Origin: Litoditis marina
Taxonomy: Eukaryota > Nematoda > Chromadorea > Rhabditida > Rhabditidae
NCBI GenBank assembly: GCA_964036275.1
Contig: OZ038436.1
Coordinates: forward strand, 19,495,904-19,559,903
Direction of reading: 5' to 3'
DNA length: 64,000 bases
Shown: positions 44,101 through 53,800 of the stretch, piece after piece
How the letters are laid out: the number at the start of each line of letters is the position of its first letter
Numbering within the stretch: the stretch's first letter is position 1
The notes under the pieces: model-generated
What the model saw: only the letters and a program-made list of their open reading frames with translations
The model's database searches: none
Told to the model about the DNA's origin: nothing
Position numbers and translations under genes: made by a program

Positions 44101-47100
44101 TCTAAAAATGTATTTGTATTCATGAAGGAATAGTTGAGAGCAACAACAACATAAGTAATCAGTGCTAGTTTACATTCCATTTCCATTTGTTACAAAATAA
44201 ACTAGGCATTGTTTGGATCATAGGTAATGTGCATTTGCTTATTTGCTACTCAGGTGTGCGTATTCTTTCAAAAAAAGGAACTCGTTTTTCTTAGAACTAC
44301 ATATTTTTTTCTTTTCTTTTTCTTAGAACTACAATTATTTTTCATCAAAAACACAGAAACAACCCCATCTTTTCAAAAAAAGGTTGTCCGGACAACCTTA
44401 CTGGTGGTAGTATGCGCACCTGCGTTGCCTTGCAATAATTGTATCTTCCTATTCTGATCCCGTAATAAACTATTGCATAGTTTTTGTATTATATTGGTTA
44501 TCGGTACCTGCTTTGCAGTGAACAGCGACGCCTCCCTTGGCCCGATCGACCACCTCAATGAACTTGTCCACAATGTCATCCGACGGGGTACTCCCGTCAA
44601 TGAAGAACAGGTCCACGTGGTCGAAGCCCGCGTCCACAAACCTTTAAAGAAGGACGATTATGTGGACCAATCCCAACGCTTCAGTCCTTTGAACTGCAAT
44701 ACATTTTTCAATTGCAGTTTAAAGGACAGAGACGGTATTGGTCCACAGAATCGTCCTGCTTTAACATTCAAACTGATACTTGGTGAAAAACTAATTTTGG
44801 GAATTTTATATTCAAAGTTTTGAAATACATAAAATTCATAGTTTTTTTTCTTCCGGATATGGATCATTAATTATTCCGTTCTCCAGTTGAGTTCTGAAGA
44901 TTTTCACCATTTTTAGATTGGTTCAAATTTCCGGATGACTAGGTAGCAATAAACAACGAGTTATAAGTTGGTGATTTGTAAAAATCAAATAGTATCTCCC
45001 TCACTTTTTCGCATCATACATTCGCATGTTCAGGCGTACAATCGTGGTGACATTATTCTCACGGAAAAAGTCAAAGTAGGTATCGGGTGCATGATAAGGA
45101 TAGCCTGAAAGCAAATATTGTACAAGCTAGATAACGGGTCACCCAACACGCACAGTATTTGTTGGTTTCTGTGCCGTAAAGATCAACAAGCACAGATATA
45201 AGGAAAATGAATACTATGTAAAATGACCTTTAGTAAAACAACTAAACGATAGTATCACGCTAACTGTGATGGTTGGAACACTGATAGTATCAAACTGAAA
45301 GGGATAACTGGAAGTGGTCCTTTAACAACTAAACTAAAACTAAACTATGGTATAAATTCATGAAAAAGTGGGGACCCAACGGCTGTGAGATTTGTCCTCT
45401 GCTGTGCGCCCCTTAGACAACTACTCTCAAATGGAGCAGCTACTGCTACAAAAACCGAAAAATACTAATATACTCAAGTATAACTGTTCATTACAAACAT
45501 ACAAAAGTCGTAAAATATTTTCTCAAACCTGTAAACTAGAATCTACAAGTCACAGCTGCGAAAGAGAGAACAACTGTTGAATAATATGACAAACTTTATA
45601 GCACCTAGAATTGAAGTAATGACAAAAAATGCCAACCATTGTGCACAAAACCAGGAACTCTATAATTGAGTACGTTGAGTTAAAATCTGTGATTTGTAGA
45701 TTCTAGTTAACAGGTTTGAGAAAATATTTTACGACTTTTGTATGTTTGTAATGAACAGTTATACTTGAGTATATTAGTATTTTTTCGGTTAATTGCAGAT
45801 TCTAGTTTACAGGTTTGAAAAATATTTTATGACTTTTGTAGGTTTGTAATAAACAGTTATACTTGAGCTTATTAGTATTTTTCGGTTCTCGTAGCAGTAG
45901 CTGCTCCATTTGAGAGTAGTTGTCTAAGGGGCGCACAGCAGAGGACAAATCTCACAGCCGTTGGGTCCCCACTTTTTCATGAATTTTTCTGTTTTTGTAT
46001 ACATGCCGTAGGTATGTTGAGAGGTTGTTTTATCTGTACGGTGGTAAAATTGTTTTCTCAATTGACCACTAGTCAAGTATTACCATCATTCGAAGAAAAT
46101 ATGACATCAACATTGCTCTTCTGACAACTTACTTCATATGCCCTTCAAAATCCCAGAATACGTCATGTTTGAATGAAGTTTCATCGTGAATTGACCAATT
46201 TTAAGAAACTTTCAGCATTCGAAAACATATTTCACGTCAGTTTTCTTAAAAGTTGACGTCATCTGGCCTTCTGAATTCCGGAATAAGTCATATTTAGATG
46301 AAGTTTTATCGTTAATATACCATTTTTAAGATATTTTCAGCATTTGAAAATATATGTGACGTCAACTTTGCACTTTTCAAAAATGACGTCATCTGGTCTC
46401 CAGAATCCCAGAATACGTTACTCTCAGATTGAGTTTCACCGTTAATTGACCCTTTCTAAGATATTACCATCATTTGAAAATATATGTGACGTCAACTTTG
46501 CACTTTTCAAAAATGACGTCATCCGAGCACCAGAATCCTCGATGACGTCATCAGTAGAAGTCTTACATCTAAACCGATGTCAGTTCAGGTCGTGGTATCA
46601 TACTTCAAATTTTACTTGAATTGGTTAGGACTGAGCTGAGTTATAACGCAATTTGATTTACCCCGACAGAGAGGGCGAGAGAGTGCACGAAATGAAGAGA
46701 CGCAGAGACATTTTCCAAGACCTATAACTTGATGATAAATAATTTTTTTCGAAAAAAAGTTTGCGCCCCCGAGGTTTGAGTGGGATATCTATCGTGTCCC
46801 AAGTTTTCAGTCGAATCGGTTCACACATAAAAATTTCCCAGAAGTGCGTTCACACACACACACACACACACACACACGGCGGATGTTGGCGGTCTGCATG
46901 AAGCGCATAACGTCATAACTCGGCTCAAACTTAATCAATTTTGTTCAAATTTTGAACATAGCTTGTACATATGCCATGAAAAATCAACAAATCATAAAAA
47001 GTCTTGATTTGCACGTTTGGGCCTTTTTGAGGGTAAACTAAAAAAACGGAGGCGCGCATTAGCCGGACCAAAGACAAATCTCGCACAGCGCTTCGCGCTG

Positions 47101-48889
47101 CGCGCGATAATTAATCACACATAATGTGCTAATAGGAACACTGAATGACTCTAGAACAATAACTAACCATCTTCTACTCTGCTTTCGTTATGTGGTCCAC
47201 AGAAGGAGAGAATCTTGTTAGGAATGATCCAGTTCAGATCTCCGTTCTCGACCCGTTCGTAGTACTCGTATTCCTCGGCATCAAAATTCGCGAAGTTCAA
47301 CCATTTCAACAACAACGCCTGTAAAAGTAGTGTGATACCAAATACAGCTACCAACCAAATCAGTTTTTCAACACAGCTGTCACCATACTAACATGATTCA
47401 TGATACTTTAATCGAACTCAAGCTGTAAGAACACCGTTGTTCTACTAAAGCCTAAACTTGAACTATCTCGTTTACTCAACTCCTAAAATGTCATTGCATC
47501 TCAATCAGTAAACAATAACAATAGTAAGCAACAAGTTTTTATCTCAGCCCCTTTAAACTCTTTTTTAACCAATTATAAGCTTCTAATTTCTAACCATTTG
47601 TGATGGCATAATTAGCTTTAATCTCACCTTCTCCACTCCTCTCAAAACGTCATGCAAGTGCAACAGATAGGTAGGTTCTCCCATGGCGGCATCACGAAAG
47701 CCAGTATATTTGGGCGGTTGGGCCTCTTGTAGGCGGAGATAGGCACTATCCGCTGACATTCCGTGATATATAATCTGAAAATACTTATATTATATAATGA
47801 CCAATTGAAGACTCCAACACAAGCAGAATATAACGAAAATACAAGCTTTGACCTTCGATCTCAATGAAACACGAGAGAAAACATGAGGAGAAAGAGCGCA
47901 TATTGTAGCAATACGGTTAGCTGTTACCAAGTTTCCATACTACATAAAGTTGTGCGTTGTGCGAATATTCGGGAACATTCAAAATCAAAAAGGTATCTTT
48001 CTTTTCACCATAATCGGGAAAATTTGAGTATTTTCTGTACTACATTTTGAGAAATAGTCATGTCTGTTACTTCAAACGCACCAAGTACGATCCCATGATA
48101 AATGCTCCATTCACCCGGTTCTGCTCGTCGTCACTCGTATAAACAACGATTTTTCGCTTCGTGTTCTTCTGAAATATCAAATTTAAATATGTTTCCAAAA
48201 ACATTGTCCTGATGTTGGAAACTTCCCACAAAACCAATTATCTCTCCTCCAAGTTAGGGAGAATTCCCATATTTTTTGGAAAATGATCAAGTTTGACATA
48301 TTTTGATGGAAAAATAGGTTTCTTCTTGTAGAACAGTCAGTACTCACTGTCTGTGTAGATTGTTCTATAATGTGAACAATTGTTTGATTATATGATGAAC
48401 TTCATATGTTACTGTCTACGCTGTTAGGTGAACCTTTTCAAACTGATTTACAGCAATCATACCTGTAGTAATGAATGCAGATAGTCCGTGAATCTGTACA
48501 AAACAGATAAATTGAGAGGACCGAAATCAGTGTAGAACGGCTCGTAATGTACCTGAAAACAAGTTGATAATGACAGCACCTTGCACCTACCAAAACGGAA
48601 AGAAGCCAAGAAATAGAGACATTAAGGTTTTGGCTGTTCTATGTGGGTATGTGGCTATTTGACCCTTCTGAATTTCATTCATAGACAATACACAAAAAAA
48701 ACTACTCTTTCTCTCGACCCATACAATAATTTTTGAAGGAAAACTCACCCTATCGTCAAGATATATATACCGCACATGGGCAGTGCACTTCGGAGAGTAT
48801 GTGAATGAAGTGAAATAGAGTTGATTGGGAATAACTTCAGCTACGTTCCCGTGCAAAGAGTCCGGTTGGATGAAAGAATAAGCCACCAT
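38133..48889 (-). CDS. cdc-14: CDC14 dual-specificity phosphatase
   Basis: Fifteen minus-strand exons, all in phase, give 622 residues: 48749-48889, 48463-48552, 48082-48168, 47628-47774, 47168-47318, 45005-45104, 44508-44641, 43882-44012, 43590-43703, 42993-43121, 42473-42664, 42088-42258, 39085-39179, 38727-38886 and 38133-38159. CDC14 removes phosphate from Ser-Pro sites placed by CDKs and acts in mitotic exit, cytokinesis and cell-cycle quiescence. The catalytic loop HCKAGLGRTG has C281, and the general acid is D254 in FFIDGSTP. The N-terminal half has the usual DSP-like pseudo-phosphatase domain. The tail has the QGD-L motif and many SP/TP sites, and ends in a basic RRKKRIS, a possible nuclear or nucleolar signal. 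Three MITE copies lie in its introns. A TGTTCCAG acceptor 41 bases before the ATG may be the trans-splice site. Confidence 0.95.
38333..38451. mobile_element. MITE with GGACGATTATGTGG ends, cdc-14 intron 14
   Basis: About 118 bases with terminal inverted repeats AAAGAAGAACGATCATGTGG and the inverse of CCACATAATCGTCCTTCTTT, flanked by TA on both sides. TA target duplication and short length suggest a Tc1/mariner-type MITE. Confidence 0.85.
39231..39353. mobile_element. MITE with GGACGATTATGTGG ends, cdc-14 intron 12
   Basis: Same family: AAAGAAGGACGATTATGTGG at the left, CCACATAATCGTCCTGCTT at the right, with an internal TTTAAACTGCA and TGCAGTTTAAA palindrome. Confidence 0.88.
40607..40684. 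repeat. Short hairpin repeat in cdc-14 intron 12
   Basis: TTGTAGTTTGAT and GGGATCAAACTACAAACACA form the ends of a near-consensus copy. Confidence 0.85.
41935..42087. repeat. About 21-bp minisatellite next to a cdc-14 splice donor
   Basis: Imperfect units such as AACTAACCGACCAACAGTTG follow one another and run into the donor of exon 12. On the minus strand the units carry GGTTAGTT, the same word as the real donor (GTTAGT). Confidence 0.8.
44643..44766. mobile_element. MITE abutting the acceptor of cdc-14 exon 7
   Basis: AAGAAGGACGATTATGTGGA at the left and CCACAGAATCGTCCTGCTT at the right, flanked by TTTA and TTAA words. On the minus strand its terminal repeat (CGTCCTTCTT) runs into TAAAG and then the exon, so it forms the end of intron 6. 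Confidence 0.9.
45354..45984. repeat. Long inverted repeat in cdc-14 intron 5
   Basis: The left arm (about 45354-45550) is matched inverted by about 45785-45984, both carrying GTGGGGACCCAACGGCTGTG and GACAACTACTCTCAAATGG. The inner about 90 bases of the right arm occur twice in tandem (from 45699 and 45790). No coding content. It may be a fold-back transposon. Confidence 0.9.
46075..46555. repeat. About 130-bp tandem repeat with TGACGTCA sites
   Basis: Diverged units end with GACGTCATC at about 46255, 46385 and 46515, 130 bases apart, with a partial unit in front. Units share ACCATCATTTGAAAATATAT and CAACTTTGCACTTTTCAAAA. The CRE/ATF palindrome TGACGTCA or close forms occur repeatedly. Confidence 0.85.
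46660..47000. repeat. Repeat-like segment with an AC dinucleotide run
   Basis: Between the tandem repeat and exon 5 lies a block with GACAGAGAGGGCGAGAGAGTG and a run of about 12 CA units at 46853-46877. The composition looks like the edge of an old dispersed element; boundaries were not found. Confidence 0.4.
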
Positions 48890-49047
48890 GTTTAACTCTA
48901 TCGCCCAGGCTCTCTAGTAAATCATCGACTCTGGAACACATACACATATGAATGAAATGCATATGCAATGTCACACATAAATTAGACCTTTTTAATGGAA
49001 TATGATGAATCAGAGAGTTCAAGAAAAACGTGCAAAACAATCGTTGA

Positions 49048-50440
49048 TGGGACCTACTAATTACCGCACCTACCGCACCGGGTGAAATACCGCACCGCGA
49101 TTTGAAAATACCGCACCGTACCGCACCAGCGCAAATTTGCGTATTTTTTCCAAAAAATACAAAATCTTTAATTTTGCAATTAAAATAGTTTCTGAAGCAG
49201 AAATCCTATCCTTTTCATCACTTTAGATACAGCAAGTCTGAACATGATGTTTAATGACCGAACACAATTAGTTTATTTCCTTTTTCTGCAGGAATAGTGG
49301 AAATATTCTGAATTGTGTTTCGAAAAATAGTTTTCAGTCAGTTCATTTGTCTAGAGATCCTTTCAGCTCTTCTAAAAGTATGAGCTATTCAAACCTGAAA
49401 TATTTAGAGGATTTCGTTTTCTGCCTAAAATTGACAACCATTGCCAATGAATAAACGAGAACCGTATTATGGTACTTCTGCAAGGGATCAAAATATCAAA
49501 CCCTGGTAAGAGTTAAGTTAAGCGTAATGTTTTCTATACTCAACTGCAAATTGGTCACTATATTCGTCGAAGCCTGCATCTAAGATATTTTCCGACTGTT
49601 TCCAAAAAGGTTCATCGATAATAACGATAATTTGGGTATTCTTGAAACAACAAAAAGCAAGCCCGGTATTTAATATGTCGGACCAACAGCAAAGTAGTTG
49701 ATCATTACAGAGTTAGCCAGTTCGGATCTCTCAAAACTGTTGTCGTAGCAGCTAGGACTTTGTTGGGAGCTAACTCTCTGTCGATGCAGAGATCCAGCTC
49801 TCATGAACACAGATAGAAGAAAACATATTTTCACGTTTAGAATCAATCACCGTTAAGTTACTAAATGCGAGGTCACGTATACGTTTTATCCTGTCTCGTA
49901 TTATTCACATATAATATATATTTGTACTGATGGAAGCGTTACAAAAACGGCTGTGAAAAACGGTTCTAGAAACTAGAAATGAAAAGCACACTTGAGTCAG
50001 GTGAGGCCGGCGTTCATTAGTTTTACGGTATATCTGAGGTTCATGACATAGTTTTAAGTAGTGGAGAAAAAGCCATAATCATGGGTACTCCTCAGTACTT
50101 TTCTTTTGAAATGATGAGCAGCTTCTTCTATACATTCGATAACTCATGAAAGTGACATGAGGGTTACCCAACAGAAAAGGAAAATGCAATACGGAAAGCG
50201 TATAAGCGTATGGTCTTCTAGTGAGAAAGTTTGAAAGAACGTTTTCTCGAGATCACTATGTTTGTTTTCAAGTGATGAAAGATTAGGATTTCTGCTTTAG
50301 GAACAATTGCTTGCAAAATTGGAGATTTTGGAATTTTTGAAAAAATACGCAAATTTGCGCTGGTGCGGTACGGTGCGGTATTTTCAAATCGCGGTGCGGT
50401 ATTTCAGCGGTGCGGTAGGTGCGGTAATTAGTAGGTCCCA
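49048..50440. mobile_element. Non-autonomous TIR transposon, 1393 bp, 7-bp target duplication
   Basis: The ends are inverted repeats of about 105 bases starting TGGGACCTACTAATTACCGC and full of GGTGCGGTA/TACCGCACC words. TCGTTGA stands at 49041-49047 and again at 50441-50447, a 7-bp target duplication. The inside is AT-rich with no transposase frame, and it also has inverted sequence near both ends (CAAATTTGCGTATTTTTTC and its inverse). The superfamily is not certain. Confidence 0.92.
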
Positions 50441-50784
50441 TCGTTGATACTACCATTCCGTTTTTGAATGATGTGAAGCAAACAATCAGGTTACTTGTGC
50501 GACACGAGAACAGACTAACAAGACAACAACAAGGTTGAAAAACGGGTGCAAAACAATACCAAAAACATGTTTTGAAAGTAATTCAATTTTATAGGCACGC
50601 GAAAAGTTTGGCAAACTGCCGAACCCAAAACGCACGCCGTGCGCGACCGCTACGCGTTTCACGTTTTGACAATGGAGCGCACATAGGTAACGTCTGATTC
50701 CTGCGTTGAATAATTATTTTGAAAAATTATTAAAATTATTGTTTTGTTTTATGGCTTCTCCCTGTACAAAATTCCATTTATTTT

Positions 50785-50790
50785 TTCCAG
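50785..50790 (+). promoter_or_regulatory. Likely trans-splice acceptor of the TTC4 gene
   Basis: TTTTTTCCAG ends 27 bases before ATG 50818. It is a strong nematode 3' splice site with no donor evident upstream. Confidence 0.5.
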
Positions 50791-50817
50791 ACAAGTTTTT
50801 GTCATAAACTCAACATC

Positions 50818-53800
50818 ATGGATGGTCAATCTGCTTTGCCGAAGAAGAAACTCACGGATGCCGAAAGAGCTGAGTTATCGAAAAAGCTGGACGATGAATT
50901 GGAAGATTTCATGGAGGAGATGGCTGCTAAAAAGGTGAATATTAGTTTTAAGATTGTCTATCTCGTGCCAGTTGGCTTTGTCAAAATCTTTGGTTCGGGA
51001 ATGCATTGACTGAAGGGACGAATACAAAACTATCGTTAAAAGATCTATCTACAAAGCTCCATACAATACAATATAAAACTAGTCAACTTAGTTGCATGTC
51101 TACGTCCGGAAAAGATCTATAATTCCTTCCGACTTTGGTGTATTCACAGTTTGTTAGATGAGATGGCAAGGGGAACACTTTAGACGATGAGCAGATTGCT
51201 GTATACATGGTTTGTTGATCGATCTCAGATTTTGTATTAAAGATTAAAGAAGAGAGAGAGAGAGAGCAATGTCTGGTAATTGGTTAGAGAAAACGTTCTG
51301 ATTATCAAAAGTAGATACTTTCTCATGATACCCCGTGGGTTCTTCTATCATTTATAAACTTTGGGAAGTTTGCAGCAACTCACAAAGTTTCAAATTGTTC
51401 ACCTACGAGCTTACTCAAATGGAGCAATTATATAAAATATGTCGCTGCTCAGAGTTCAAGCTCAATTGGCACGATTTTCCCTCATTGAGCAACTCTCATG
51501 ATTTTAGCAATCGGAGAACGTCGAGAAGAAACCGTTCGACTTCGATGAATGGTGTAAGGAAATTGACCAACATCCGTGTTTCATGACAGAAAAGTCCGAT
51601 ATCAATGCTTGCCTGAACGGGAAGTATGGAGACACGATAGCTGCACTTCAAGTGAGTTAAATGTTTGTATCATACGGCGTTATTGAAGATCTCACTTTTT
51701 TGTGACCAATTTGTCCACGAGCCTACTCCTCCCTAACCAAACCCCAAACCGATTCTTCCTGAACCAAGTAGTTCGGTGAGAAAACGAATCAGTTCCGTAC
51801 TCAACTGGTACGAAACCGAACCAAAGTTGCGTCGTCGAATAATTCTAGCACTAATCATTTCCCTTTGTTCTTTCAACCATTGTCGGCTCGAGTTTGGTTC
51901 GGTGCTCGAACGAACCACGTGGTTCGGAAAGAATAGGTTCGTTCTTGGTTCGGAATAAGCCGGGGCAAGAAGTTCATTCTCTTTTGCTATTTACTATCAA
52001 GGTAGTTTTTAGCTGGTTAATCGAAGTCACGTTTCTAGGTGAACGGTTGGGTTTCTCAGAAGATAGAACCACCTTTTCCACAATTAATCGATTTTCGAGA
52101 AAATCTCTAATTTTCTAGATCAGGCTTATATAGGCTTAATTACGCTTGAGCTGTGACGAAGTTCAATCATTGTCACTCATTCTGTGATTTTAAGGCTATG
52201 AAGTACGAAGAGGAGGAAAGTTGCGAGGATAAACAGTTGTTAGCAGAAAAACACAAGAACGAGGGAAACAACCATTTCAAGTTGCGGAAGTATAGATGGG
52301 CAACCGATTGTTACTCAGCCGGTTGGTTTATTAATTACTATTATATATACTCTTCTTGTACTTCATTGTTTCGGTTCGGCTCCTTGGCGCTCATTTTGTG
52401 TAACACAATCACTCTGCCGGCGTTGGTCCTTTTTTTTATCTTTTTCTTAGTCTTTCCGGAACTGTTTTTGTGAATTTTATCCAACCGAGGATTAAAATCA
52501 AATAAATATTCAGTTGTTTCAGTTATACAGTAGGGAGTGAGGATCATAGTGCATATTGAAATGTGTTCACTTATCTTTATTCGTAAGTTCATTTTTAGAG
52601 AAAAATTTGCCTGTGGCTGAGTATTTCTGTATAATGTTGATTGAGGCCGGTCTGAAAACAGGGATTTGCTCATAACTGAACATTTGTTGTTCGTTTCAGG
52701 AATCAAAGTGCAGTGCGTGGATCGAAAATTGAACGGTGTGCTGTATTGCAATAGAGCTGCTGCCCAGAAGCACATTGGTAATCTGAGGTCCGCAATTCGA
52801 GACTGCTCTTTTGGAAGAAAGTTCGATCCAACCAATTTAAAGGTGTGTTTCTAACTCGTGAATTCAGTTTTCTTCTCAAGAGCAAGCTCCACACATTTTA
52901 TAGGTTCATCATGAACTTTCCCAGTTGGAAATGTAATAAATTGTTTTATTTTTATTGCCAACTGTATATTTTTAGGGAGTGGTAAGAGGGGCTGAGTGTT
53001 TACTAGAACTTGCCTATGGATCACAAGCTTTGGAATGGATTGAAGAAAGCAAAAAGATGTTCGCTTTTCACAAAGAAACAAACGAAAATGGTTAGTCACG
53101 TAGTTTTCGAAACTTTCGTTTGAAAACTAGAATTCTATCAAAATGGGTAATTTTGGATTTTTGGAGTCCGTAAGATAGTGCTGTTTGAAGGGTTACCATG
53201 TGTTGAGGCAGAAAAGTTAGTGTTTTGGTCGTCTTTAATCCGACCTGTCATAAAATTTAGAATCCCCGTCAGTTAACCGGACATGACACCTATGTTTTCT
53301 CAACTATCTCGAACGCTTTGTAGGGGAAATCACTGAAGATGAGCAGAAACAACTTGACAAATTGGAAGAATTGAAAGTGAAATCCGTCGAAGCGGCATTG
53401 TTGGACGAAAGGAATATCCGAAAAGCACGGGCAGAGGTCAGTACTTTTTAATATTCCAGGTGGAAGATTTTTGTTGTATTGGAGATTAGAGATTTTTGTT
53501 GTATTGGAGGAATAGTGAAAACAGAAATTGCTACTGCGCTTTTCGAGGTTCCGAAGATATCTGCTGGATTTTCTCAGGATGCTCAACTTCTCGTTGATCC
53601 TATCTGCTAATATTCTATTCTTTATTACTTGTTGAACAAAAATGACCAGATTTTTATTGTAGTTTGATACGCACTATAAATTGAGAGATTTCCGACCGGA
53701 AAGCAACATGATCAAACTACAAACACAGCGGGACAGGGTAATATACACCGTGTAGCTAGGCTTGTATAGGCGTATAGGTAAGACACATACCAACTTAGCC

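Larger units (their letters stand above)
48890..50817. other. Divergent intergenic region between cdc-14 and TTC4
   Basis: Holds the start regions of both genes and the 1.4-kb TIR element. A GC-rich segment at about 50595-50690, with CpG words (GCACGCC, GTGCGCGACC, TACGCGTTTCACG), is a candidate promoter for TTC4. No other gene is seen. Confidence 0.6.

Noticed and set aside
44473..44823. Plus-strand 116-codon frame
   Set aside because: It is antisense to the CDC14 active-site exon and runs into the MITE.
51733..51958. Opposed frames with Arg/Phe-rich products in TTC4 intron 2
   Set aside because: The region has many GGTTCGG and CCGAACC words, making a degenerate repeat, not an exon.
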